A DNA stretch of 12,337 bases from Planctomycetota bacterium (GTDB lineage Bacteria; Planctomycetota; Brocadiia; JAJRTI01). Below are positions 1-5,920 of the stretch, in pieces; position 1 is the first letter of the stretch; every line of letters starts with the position of its first letter. Below the pieces are notes generated by a model. It did no database searches. It was not told the DNA's origin and saw only the letters and a list, made by a program, of their open reading frames with translations. The stretch is taken from assembly GCA_024278415.1 (NCBI GenBank), contig JAJRTI010000741.1:1-12337 (forward strand), given 5' to 3'. The translations under genes and the position numbers were made by a program.

Positions 1-219
1 CCCGGGCTGATCCAGCCGTCATCGACCCCCCCGCAGCGCCTCGGGTGCTCTTGCTCACCGCCAGGGGTGCGCAAGCCCGCACCCCTGGCGGTGAGCAACA
101 AGAATCGCCTGATTTAGGTAACAGTATCGGGTACCATTCCCGGCTCTGTTCAGCCCGGGCAACCTTGCTGGCTGCAGGATGACGACAACATTCTGGTTCT
201 CCCCCATGCCAGCAGTGGA
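1..219. other. Window edge, no assigned gene
   Basis: No convincing gene starts or ends here. Frame 3 is open from base 3 to a TGA at 179-181 but its product resembles no family I know. Frame 1 has a TAG at 115-117 and is open from there into the metalloprotease ORF. The stretch holds the perfect inverted repeat at 51-98. I see no clear promoter for the downstream cluster, so its 5' end is unresolved: the first gene may be truncated, or use a non-standard start. Confidence 0.5.
51..98. repeat. Perfect 21-bp inverted repeat with 6-nt loop
   Basis: Arms at 51-71 and 78-98 are exact reverse complements, separated by the loop CAAGCC (72-77). The stem is GC-rich and would fold as a very stable hairpin in DNA or RNA. 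Neither side is followed by a T-run, so a canonical intrinsic terminator is not supported. It could be a terminator of another kind, a REP-type or other intergenic repeat unit, or a protein-binding palindrome upstream of the exported-protein cluster. Confidence 0.85.
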
Positions 220-813
220 TTGCCTTCTCTGTTCCCGCAGATCTTGGTCAACGCGTACATCAAGCCTATGGCGGCGCCAAACAATCCACGCCCCACGGTG
301 CCATTCCAGGCTAACATCAATGGCGCAGAGGCAATCTGGCAGGTCGCAGGGCTCTTTGGGGCGGCCTCCGGCTGGGACTACAAGAGCACCCCATCGTTCT
401 GGGCCACCACCTTGGTCTACTGCTTCCAGGCCGGCTCATCTGTTGACGGCGATCCAGACGACACGGATCAGACGCAGTCGCGAGACAGAATACAGGCGGG
501 CGAGCCAGTTGAAGCTCCCGAGTATGGGTGCACGGTTGTTAGCACCGTGAGTCTGAACACAAACATCAGTCTGATATACCTCGAGGCAATACGAGAGAAT
601 GTGCTACTTAGCCGTCCGCCCTGGAACAACTCGTGGAGCCCCACAGACATCGACCATGTTGTTGTGCACGAGGCAATCCATGCAGGTCGTGGCGATCGGT
701 GGCACGCAAACGAAGGCATAATGACCCCCGTCCCCATATCACCTCCAGGCATCGCTCAAGACTGGCTGGATATCGCTACGATTGCCAAGCTTCGTAGCGT
801 GCAGAAATGGTAA
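220..813 (+). CDS. Putative zincin-type metalloprotease (HExxH), 5' end uncertain
   Basis: The 197-aa product carries HEAIH at residues 150-154 in a hydrophobic context (DHVVVHEAIH), followed by D159, H162 and a Met-Thr-Pro at 168-170. The spacing from the first His to the Met is the same as in matrixin-type metzincins (His +18 Met, +20 Pro), suggesting an HExxH zinc site plus Met-turn. The usual Gly and third His of HExxHxxGxxH are not in place; D159 or H162 might be the third ligand. The start is TTG at 220; no ATG fits and no good ribosome site is seen. The frame is open back to base 118 with protein-like sequence, so the gene may begin further upstream or be 5' truncated. No signal peptide is visible from the TTG. 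It ends in a TAA that is part of the next gene's Shine-Dalgarno region. Function is inferred; it is not a close match to any family I can name. Confidence 0.6.
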   Translation: MPSLFPQILVNAYIKPMAAPNNPRPTVPFQANINGAEAIWQVAGLFGAASGWDYKSTPSFWATTLVYCFQAGSSVDGDPDDTDQTQSRDRIQAGEPVEAPEYGCTVVSTVSLNTNISLIYLEAIRENVLLSRPPWNNSWSPTDIDHVVVHEAIHAGRGDRWHANEGIMTPVPISPPGIAQDWLDIATIAKLRSVQKW

Positions 814-820
814 GGAGAAG
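811..820 (+). promoter_or_regulatory. Shine-Dalgarno for the exported Ig-like/TPR-like protein
   Basis: TAAGGAGAAG ends six bases before the ATG at 826. It is a strong AGGAG site that includes the stop codon of the upstream metalloprotease. This fixes the start at 826 and implies translational linkage of the two genes. Confidence 0.75.
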
Positions 821-825
821 GCCAA

Positions 826-1716
826 ATGAAGGGCCGTGACATCGTTCTCGCCGCCTTTGGCATGGTGCTGCTAGTACCCGCAAGTAGCCATGGGCAGAGA
901 CGGCAGCCAAGGCTGCAACTAAACTCCTACGTAACAAGGGCGATTCTCTACGAACCGATCTACTTTCGCTTGGTCTGCCCCTTTGATCTAGGAGCCCAGC
1001 GTAGCTCCAAGATGGAGCTTGTCTTCCGCCAAGTGCCAACAGCGGCCGGTAAGAAGTGTAGCGTCCCCATACAGGATGGTACGATTGCGTGGAAAACGCC
1101 AGGCAAGAAGAGTGGCACTTGGGAATACGATATCGTCGTGCTCCTCGATATTCGTGTAAAACCGTCAGGCAAGCCGGCCTTCGTACTGGATCATCCTGGA
1201 TCATACGAGGTCTGGGCAGAACAAGGTGCAGGAGGGGCCCGTACGAGGACGCTGCGCGTGGAGGTGGATCCCCCGCCAGAGGAGTTCATGCCGGCTGTTA
1301 AGGCCTACACGCGAATGGATGTAATTGTGTTTGGCCTTACAGGCAAGCCGTTCGGTGATGCGCTTGACAAAGCGCTGTGGCTTCTGAAGGAGTTCCCGCG
1401 AAGTCCGTACTCCTCCTGGCTCCGGCCTGCTGTGGGGGCTGCTTCCTTCAAGTCGGTATTCGACAAACACAATATTGGCGGCCCCGCTGGGGCATATCGA
1501 GCACTTTATGAGTATCTTGGCGCGGCGGCTGACAGGCCCGAACGGTCAGCTGTGAATGAGCAGGCATTGTTCCACCTTGCGTACGCTCAGGCCTTAGCGA
1601 AGGACTACGGGTTGAGCCTTGCCACAGCGGACAGAATGATTGCAAAGTATCCAGGCTCCCGACTGAGCCGACGAACAGCAAAACTCAAAGCCGAGATACT
1701 CGCCATGAAGGAATAA
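826..1716 (+). CDS. Exported protein: Ig-like beta-sandwich plus helical TPR-like tail
   Basis: 296 aa with an N-terminal signal peptide (MKGR, hydrophobic stretch to about residue 20, likely cleavage after SSHG), so it is probably secreted or periplasmic. Residues ~28-150 are beta-rich and end in an Ig-like pattern: a Phe, then 'HPGSYEVWAEQ' and a strand 'RTLRVEVDPPPEE'. The remainder is helical, with BamD/TPR-like turns such as 'LLKEFPRSPYSSW' and 'MIAKYPGSRLSRR'. This layout recurs in the C-terminal half of the 2595-4184 protein, so the two look related. It sits 12 bases after the metalloprotease and 8 bases before the next gene, so operon membership is likely. I do not recognise a named family. 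A binding or scaffolding role outside the cytoplasm is inference. Confidence 0.75.
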   Translation: MKGRDIVLAAFGMVLLVPASSHGQRRQPRLQLNSYVTRAILYEPIYFRLVCPFDLGAQRSSKMELVFRQVPTAAGKKCSVPIQDGTIAWKTPGKKSGTWEYDIVVLLDIRVKPSGKPAFVLDHPGSYEVWAEQGAGGARTRTLRVEVDPPPEEFMPAVKAYTRMDVIVFGLTGKPFGDALDKALWLLKEFPRSPYSSWLRPAVGAASFKSVFDKHNIGGPAGAYRALYEYLGAAADRPERSAVNEQALFHLAYAQALAKDYGLSLATADRMIAKYPGSRLSRRTAKLKAEILAMKE

Positions 1717-1724
1717 CAGAGAGA

Positions 1725-2174
1725 ATGGCTCAACAGATAAAGCCCCGCGTCACGAAGGTGTTACTGCCCGCTTGTATCGCCGCAGTCGCCATGGCTGCCC
1801 TGTTCAGCATCATCGTGCCGGCAGAACCTGGCTGCGGAGAGAGCCCCGGTGGCATGCTGCTCATGAGCACCCTCAATGAGCGCGCGAAGCATGCGGGGAC
1901 TTATCCGCCTCCGGACGAATTGCTGCATGCCATCCAATCCCTTCGAACGGGCCAGGAATTCCTCCGGAAGTATCCATGCCAAAAGACGGGATCGAACACG
2001 TTCAGATCTGGTCGGCATTCCTTCATCTACAGGTTCCGAGCGCCGACGCAGCGGCCCATCATCGCTTGGCACACCGCGCCCCCTGTAGTGAGGCCAACCG
2101 TGTTGTGCATCTTCCTTGTGTCCTGGATTGTGTTTGCCGGATGGGCCTGGATCTGGGGCAAATGTAGGAAATAG
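1725..2174 (+). CDS. Hypothetical two-span membrane protein
   Basis: 149 aa. A hydrophobic segment near the N-terminus (about residues 12-32, 'LLPACIAAVAMAALFSIIV') and another near the C-terminus (about 122-144, ending 'FAGWAWIWGK') flank an ~85-residue soluble loop. Both ends are basic (MAQQIKPR and GKCRK), which suggests cytoplasmic termini with the loop outside the membrane. The loop contains two Cys (in GCGES and YPCQK) that could pair. The ATG lies 8 bases after the previous stop, behind a weak GAGAG site, so it probably belongs to the same operon. The TAG stop lies inside the palindrome at 2169-2187, so the natural C-terminus might have been altered by an insertion there. No family recognised. 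Confidence 0.65.
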   Translation: MAQQIKPRVTKVLLPACIAAVAMAALFSIIVPAEPGCGESPGGMLLMSTLNERAKHAGTYPPPDELLHAIQSLRTGQEFLRKYPCQKTGSNTFRSGRHSFIYRFRAPTQRPIIAWHTAPPVVRPTVLCIFLVSWIVFAGWAWIWGKCRK

Positions 2175-2187
2175 GGGACACCTATTT
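2169..2187. repeat. RAYT/REP-like palindrome AAATAGG-GGACA-CCTATTT
   Basis: A 7-bp perfect stem (2169-2175 with 2181-2187) with loop GGACA. It resembles the AAATAGGGGACA...CCTATTT sequences that I recall at the ends of REP-associated tyrosine transposase elements, and shares a GGGGACA core with the decayed transposase ends at 4237-4289. It supplies the TAG stop of the membrane protein. No transposase gene is attached here, so it may be an orphan end or a REP unit. Confidence 0.5.
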
Positions 2188-2266
2188 ATGGCCCTGCCTG
2201 CCGGCGCAAGGGCGGCGCCCGGGGGCGACAACATGGACGGGAGAAGAACTGAAAACGGCAGAATGG

Positions 2267-2608
2267 GTGACCCCACTCCGCCCCGCCCCGATGTACACGG
2301 ATGTGGTGGCGAATAACTGGCTGCTGCCCGCCGGGACCGGCGGTGGCTATACTGATGCAACCGGCTTCATTCGGGATGAGTATAAGGAGGTGGACAACCT
2401 GTACTCCCCCAGTCCGGACAATCCGCAGTCGCCCCTTTCCGCGCTCTTGATCAGATGGACAAACCAGACCTATCGCGCAGGCCTTGCAACTTCTGCCCCA
2501 TTGTACGGGAACTGCGGGGTTTTTGTGGAGCGCAATACAGTCCGCGAGTACATTGATCACGCGAGTATCCAATTCATGGGAAGGCAAGAGATCCATGAGC
2601 TTCCGTGA
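2267..2608 (+). CDS. Hypothetical ORF, possibly the 3' part of a broken gene
   Basis: 113 aa from a GTG start. The frame is open from 2168, and the upstream reading (TWTGEELKTAEW) looks protein-like, but there is no ATG there and no Shine-Dalgarno before the GTG; an internal ATG at 2291 is no better. The sequence is rich in Tyr, Asn and Thr (for example NNWLLPAGTGGGYTDATG, then VREYIDHASIQF), which looks like a folded globular domain and not noise. It lies directly after the RAYT-like palindrome, and its stop overlaps the start of the next gene by 14 bases. The missing 5' end next to the palindrome suggests a gene truncated by a past insertion or deletion. No family recognised. Confidence 0.45.
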   Translation: MTPLRPAPMYTDVVANNWLLPAGTGGGYTDATGFIRDEYKEVDNLYSPSPDNPQSPLSALLIRWTNQTYRAGLATSAPLYGNCGVFVERNTVREYIDHASIQFMGRQEIHELP

Positions 2609-4184
2609 AATGCACGTCGGTCACGACAGCACGGTATCCATATGGGCGCTGCGGTTGTCTGTGTGCCTTGCGCTCGCCGCTACGCCGCCTCCTGCCTACG
2701 CGGATCTTGTCTCCGACTGGTGCCCTTTCCGCGACATGCAGAAGGAGGCCGATCTCCAAGTCATAGCCGTAGTGGAGCTGGTATCTTGTGAGGATGCCGA
2801 CCTGCCGATCGCCGAACGCATGATGCGCAGGCAGCTCCGGTACCGAGCAGTGGTGTACCCGCTACACGTCTTCAAGGGGCAGTCCGAGAAGGTCGATTCG
2901 CGAAACGCGGAACGATGGGCGATAGAGGTGAGATTCACGTCGCGATCTGCATGGACCACCAGCACGCGCCTCGTGCCGCGGTTCGCGATACTTCCCGGAT
3001 CCACGTACCTCATGTATCTCAAGAAACGCGCGGATGGTCTGTACGCTTTGGTTCACCCCCGGGTCGGCGCCATCCCGCTGGCCTCCTACGGAGGCGCGAG
3101 GCCCGCAAGGCCACCGGGCTCGATCGCCAAGGAGTTTGCCCGTACGCTACGCGACAAGCGCATGTCCGCCGATCTGCGGCAACGTCTCCTTAGGACGCTG
3201 ATGAACTCGGACTTGCCAGAGGAGGTCAAGGCCGACCTCACCCGAGCATACGCGGCCTCAATGTACAAGGGGAAAGCGGGTACTCTCACAGCGAAACTGA
3301 CGGTGACCCGAGTGCGTCTGATGGTCGGTGATGCGCTCGGTGTGACTATCCAGTTCAGGAATGCGAGCCCACTTCCTGTGGAGATGCAACCGCACGCGGA
3401 CCGCCAGCAGAAGGGCAGCCCCCTATTCCTCGTCAGACGGCCGGACGGCACATCGGTCCAGTTGGTCTTGCGATCCGTGGCCGACGGCTTCGTCGTGCGC
3501 GGGATGACGCAAGTTGAGGCAGGCGAGTTCCTGGGCGTCACCGACGACGGCACACGCGCCCTCTTCGATACGCCGGGCGTCTACACTCTCAGAGCGGCCC
3601 TCTGGGACAGCAAGGGCGGCGAGGTCACGACGGAACCCGTCGACATAGACGTGCGGCCGCGTGGCGACGCTGTCGCAATGAGCTTGGCCGCGGTACGCAT
3701 GCTGTGTGATCGGGCGCGACTACATGAGGTTCTAGGTCGATGGCCATCTGACCGCGCGCTCGAAGTCGCCCAGGAGGCGCAGGCTCTGTACGCGGGCTAC
3801 CCCCGGGGCCGCAATGGCTGGCGAGTGGCCGGCGTGCTGTTCGTTAAGGCGACGGCGATCAGCCTACACGGGCAGTACGGAGAGGGAAAGGGCGATCGCG
3901 AGGCGGCATACAAGAATCGGGTGTATACTGACGCACGACAGACGCTGGAGGCTATACTGGACAGGAGCGTGTACGCGGCGGAACGCGAGGAGGCCTTCTT
4001 CTGGGGGAGCCTCCTGTGCCTGTATGCGCGTGAGAGCCGCCAAGCTGGCGCGATGTGCCGATCGCTCCTGGCTCAGTTCCCCGCTAGCGTCTATACCCCG
4101 GACGCGCGGGCAGTCATGGCCTTGGAGGAAGTCAAACGAGCGCAGCCCAAGAGGGCCAGCGGGAATGCCTTGGGCGACTTCTGA
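2595..4184 (+). CDS. Large exported protein: N-terminal beta domain, Ig-like domain, TPR-like tail
   Basis: 529 aa from ATG 2595. The open frame extends to 2484, but the earlier start would bury the signal peptide and overlap the previous ORF; ATG 2610 is another option. The signal peptide has a hydrophobic core around residues 16-30 and an AYA/D cleavage site near residue 36. Residues ~37-170 form a beta-rich domain with 'YRAVVYPLHVFKGQ' and 'ILPGSTYLMYLKKRADGLYA', reminiscent of NTR/TIMP-like secreted domains (weak inference). Residues ~240-365 look Ig-like, ending 'FDTPGVYTLRAALWDSKGG' then a strand and 'VDIDVRPRGD'. The rest is helical, with TPR-like repeats such as 'CRSLLAQFPASVYTPDARA'. 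The Ig-plus-tail layout matches the 826-1716 protein. Overlap with the upstream ORF suggests coupled translation. Probably extracytoplasmic; molecular role unknown. Confidence 0.75.
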   Translation: MSFREMHVGHDSTVSIWALRLSVCLALAATPPPAYADLVSDWCPFRDMQKEADLQVIAVVELVSCEDADLPIAERMMRRQLRYRAVVYPLHVFKGQSEKVDSRNAERWAIEVRFTSRSAWTTSTRLVPRFAILPGSTYLMYLKKRADGLYALVHPRVGAIPLASYGGARPARPPGSIAKEFARTLRDKRMSADLRQRLLRTLMNSDLPEEVKADLTRAYAASMYKGKAGTLTAKLTVTRVRLMVGDALGVTIQFRNASPLPVEMQPHADRQQKGSPLFLVRRPDGTSVQLVLRSVADGFVVRGMTQVEAGEFLGVTDDGTRALFDTPGVYTLRAALWDSKGGEVTTEPVDIDVRPRGDAVAMSLAAVRMLCDRARLHEVLGRWPSDRALEVAQEAQALYAGYPRGRNGWRVAGVLFVKATAISLHGQYGEGKGDREAAYKNRVYTDARQTLEAILDRSVYAAEREEAFFWGSLLCLYARESRQAGAMCRSLLAQFPASVYTPDARAVMALEEVKRAQPKRASGNALGDF

Positions 4185-4236
4185 GCCCTTCCGCACTGAG
4201 GCCAGGCGCCCAAGGCTTCCAGGAACCAACAGTGGG

Positions 4237-4289
4237 CAATCTGGGGACATCATCCGGGGTAATCTGGGGTAATCTGGGGACATCATCCG
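4237..4289. repeat. Direct repeat of a 20-nt REP-like end unit
   Basis: CAATCTGGGGACATCATCCG (4237-4256) and TAATCTGGGGACATCATCCG (4270-4289) differ at one base. A tandem 10-mer TAATCTGGGG (4260-4269 and 4270-4279) lies between and into the second copy. The reverse complement of the same core is found at 4486-4499. The duplication on one side suggests slippage or nested insertion of element ends. Confidence 0.9.
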
Positions 4290-4335
4290 CATTAAATGTC
4301 TTGACAACGTGACCGAGGCGCGTTGGCATCTCTGC

Positions 4336-4685
4336 ATGCCCAGACTTGCACGAGTGGGGTCATTCCCGGAGTCCCGCACCACGCCTGCCTGTGCGTGCCG
4401 CACGCAGACAGGTGACCCAGCGCGGGAATCGTCGCCAGGAGACGTTCTTCTGCGATGAGGATTACCAAGCCTACTTGATAAAACTCGGATGATGTCCCCC
4501 CGATTAAGGCGATTAGGCAGGAGCGGACTGGCGCAAGCAGTTGATGCGCGGCGACGCTCCGGCCGGCCTGGACCTGATCCGTATGCGCACGCGCACGGGC
4601 CGCGGTTGGGCAGCGATTCGTTCTTGAGCAAACTCGAATCGGCCGTTGGCCGTCGCCTGCGCGCGTTGCCAGTCGGCCGGAGCCA
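4336..4685 (+). pseudogene. RAYT (Y1/IS200-like) transposase pseudogene lacking its core
   Basis: The N-terminal remnant starts at ATG 4336 with MPRLARV, then in another frame VIPGVPHH (to 4382), then after a 29-nt insertion VTQRGNRRQETFFCDEDYQ and AYL (4412-4477), ending at TGA 4490. These are the conserved opening motifs of REP-associated tyrosine transposases. The C-terminal remnant reads DWRKQLMRGDA at 4526-4558, LDLIRMRTRTGR to about 4603, then after a one-base slip LGSDSFLSKLE and GRRLRALPVGR to about 4680, the usual C-terminal signature of the family. The middle, which should hold the HUH histidines and the catalytic Tyr, is absent and replaced by a REP-like end sequence at 4486-4515. 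At least three frame-disrupting changes are visible (two extra G near 4356-4359, the 29-nt insertion, and the loss near 4604). It cannot encode an active enzyme. Confidence 0.85.
4383..4411. repeat. 29-nt hairpin insertion within the transposase reading frame
   Basis: The 29 bases between the codons for PHH and VTQRGN interrupt motifs that are contiguous in intact RAYTs. They fold as a hairpin: CCTGT GCGTG (4388-4397), loop CCG, CACGC (4401-4405), a two-base AG bulge, ACAGG (4408-4412). Such short bulged palindromes are typical of REP-type miniature repeats. The insertion shifts the frame. Confidence 0.65.
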
Positions 4686-4688
4686 AAC

Positions 4689-5666
4689 TCAGTCAACCGC
4701 CACAGCGTTCCCCGTCTGCATCGCCTGGAACGCGGCCTCGAGCACGGCCAGGCCGGCCACGCCTTGCTCCGCGCCGATGACCGGCTCCTCCTCGCCCAGA
4801 ATACACGCGACGAAGTGGTCGATCTCGCGCTGGAACCGGTGCGAACCAGGCAGGCCGGGATCGTCGAGCACGACCGGGTCGCCGCTGGCCGGGAGGAACT
4901 GGCTCGGCCCGCCGCCGTAGTCGATGACGCACGTGCCGTCCTCGCCGTAGACCTCGACCACGTTGAGGCATTTGCCCGCGAGGCCGTTGAGTTCGATGAC
5001 GCCGCCCACACCGTCGACCGACTCGAGGAGCACGTTGCAGTTGCACACGTCTTCGATCTGTGCGCGCTCGCCCCGGCCGGCCCAGCCGCATACGGACTGC
5101 ACTTCGCCCACGAGGAAGCGGAAGAGGTCGACCGAGTGCGCGCCGTTGTCGAGGAGGATGCCGCCGCGCAGGCGCGTCACGTCGTCGGGCACGCCGGTCC
5201 GGTAGCCGAAGCGGTTGCGGAAGGTGGTGAGTCGCCCCAGCTTGCCCTCGTCGATGAGTTGCTTCGCGCGCACGACCGGCTCGTGGAACCGGTGGCACAC
5301 CGCGACGAGCAGGTGTCTGCCGGCCGCGGCCGCGGCGTCGGCCATGCGCTGGCCCGCGGCAAGGCTGTCCGCGAGCGGCTTCTCCGAGAACACGTGCACC
5401 CCGGCCTGGAGGGCCTCGACCGCGAGGTCCGCGTGGAACTTGGGCGGCGTCAGCAGGCTCACGCCGTCGAGCTGTTCCGCGTCGAGCATCTCCTTGAGAT
5501 CGGTATACGCGTTCGCTCCGGCCTTCTCGGCCATGGCCTCGGCCTTGGCCGGGTCGACGTCGCACACCGCGACGACGTCGGCTTTATCGTTGTTTTGATA
5601 CGCGGCCAGGTGGGCATGGGCGATGCCTCCGCAGGCGATGAATCCGATCCGGACTGGCGTGCTCAT
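4689..5666 (-). CDS. Gfo/Idh/MocA family NAD(P)-dependent oxidoreductase
   Basis: 325 aa from the ATG at 5664-5666 (a TTG 36 bases upstream would only add a non-conserved tail; a GAGGA lies upstream of the ATG). The N-terminal Rossmann fold opens with RIGFIACGGIAHAH (residues 6-19), followed by an acidic CDVD at 35-38 and the family EKP motif at 95-97 (VFSEKPLA), whose Lys is catalytic in relatives. The C-terminal alpha/beta domain has GGILLDNGAHSVDL, with D173 and H177 matching the usual active-site Asp and His. The length is normal. The enzymes oxidise or reduce sugars, inositols or related hydroxyl compounds; the substrate cannot be told from sequence. Cytoplasmic, no signal peptide. It is transcribed alone, divergently from the beta-propeller gene, and its stop nearly touches the transposase remnant. 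Confidence 0.93.
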   Translation of the reverse strand: MSTPVRIGFIACGGIAHAHLAAYQNNDKADVVAVCDVDPAKAEAMAEKAGANAYTDLKEMLDAEQLDGVSLLTPPKFHADLAVEALQAGVHVFSEKPLADSLAAGQRMADAAAAAGRHLLVAVCHRFHEPVVRAKQLIDEGKLGRLTTFRNRFGYRTGVPDDVTRLRGGILLDNGAHSVDLFRFLVGEVQSVCGWAGRGERAQIEDVCNCNVLLESVDGVGGVIELNGLAGKCLNVVEVYGEDGTCVIDYGGGPSQFLPASGDPVVLDDPGLPGSHRFQREIDHFVACILGEEEPVIGAEQGVAGLAVLEAAFQAMQTGNAVAVD

Positions 5667-5729
5667 GAGGGGGTCCTCGTCTTGAGTGGCGTGACGACAC
5701 AAAGGCTGCTCGGCGCCTGAACGCGCCGC

Positions 5730-5758
5730 ATTCTACGCGGCCGGCCGCGGGGGTTCAA
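5730..5758 (-). promoter_or_regulatory. Sigma70-like promoter for the oxidoreductase gene
   Basis: On the minus strand TTGAAC (5753-5758) and TAGAAT (5730-5735) are separated by exactly 17 bases. The -10 matches the consensus at five of six positions and the -35 at four. It lies 63 bases upstream of the oxidoreductase ATG. Confidence 0.55.
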
Positions 5759-5782
5759 GGCGGCGCCGCGGCGACAGCCCCA

Positions 5783-5810
5783 TTGCTGGGCCGGGCGAAC
5801 CTGCTACAAT
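5783..5810 (+). promoter_or_regulatory. Possible sigma70-like promoter for the beta-propeller transcript
   Basis: TACAAT at 5805-5810 matches the -10 consensus at five of six positions; TTGCTG at 5783-5788, 16 bases upstream, is a weak -35. It would place the transcript start just before the small ORF at 5834. Confidence 0.4.
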
Positions 5811-5833
5811 GATAGCCTGAGGAAGTAGCTACC

Positions 5834-5920
5834 ATGAAGGGCGCGATTCCTCCGGCAGGCATCTGTCGTGGCCAGCCAGCGCGCCCCTTCTACATTCATG
5901 GCAAGAGGAGAAGTCCATGA
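5834..5920 (+). CDS. Possible 28-codon leader ORF overlapping the propeller start
   Basis: ATG at 5834 is preceded by GAGGAAG (5818-5824) at normal spacing. The frame runs 28 codons and ends in a TGA at 5918-5920 that overlaps the ATG of the propeller gene (ATGA). It lies downstream of the candidate -10 at 5805, so it would be in the leader of that mRNA. The peptide (starting MKGAIPPAGIC, ending GKRRSP) has no recognised motif. It could couple translation of the propeller gene, or be a chance ORF; such short frames arise easily. Confidence 0.3.
   Translation: MKGAIPPAGICRGQPARPFYIHGKRRSP

Larger units (their letters stand above)
4185..4688. mobile_element. Remnant of a REP-associated tyrosine transposase element
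   Basis: This 500-bp stretch between converging genes is occupied by a decayed element. On the left are two copies of a 20-nt unit ending GGGGACATCATCCG (4237-4256 and 4270-4289), the second preceded by tandem TAATCTGGGG. In the middle is an inverted copy, CGGATGATGTCCCC (4486-4499), followed by ATTA motifs spaced as on the left. Between and after them lie remnants of transposase coding sequence. Inverted REP-like ends around a Y1 transposase gene are the hallmark of RAYT elements. The right outer end beyond the C-terminal remnant is not recognisable and abuts the stop codon of the oxidoreductase gene. Confidence 0.8.

Noticed and set aside
2484..2594. N-terminal extension of the large exported protein from base 2484
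   Set aside because: It overlaps the preceding ORF almost fully, lacks a ribosome site and would place 37 residues before the signal peptide.
4237..4289. Possible CRISPR array from the repeated GGGGACATCATCCG units
   Set aside because: Only two copies with a 13-base gap that itself contains part of the repeat; an inverted copy and transposase remnants explain it as element ends.
4693..5565. Arg-rich minus-strand ORF in a second frame within the oxidoreductase gene
   Set aside because: Same-strand shadow frame with extreme Arg content typical of out-of-frame high-GC reading.
4764..5720. Long plus-strand ORF (318 codons) across the oxidoreductase gene
   Set aside because: It is the antisense of a clear Gfo/Idh/MocA gene; high GC3 removes stops on the opposite strand. 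Its product is Arg/Val/Glu-rich without motifs.
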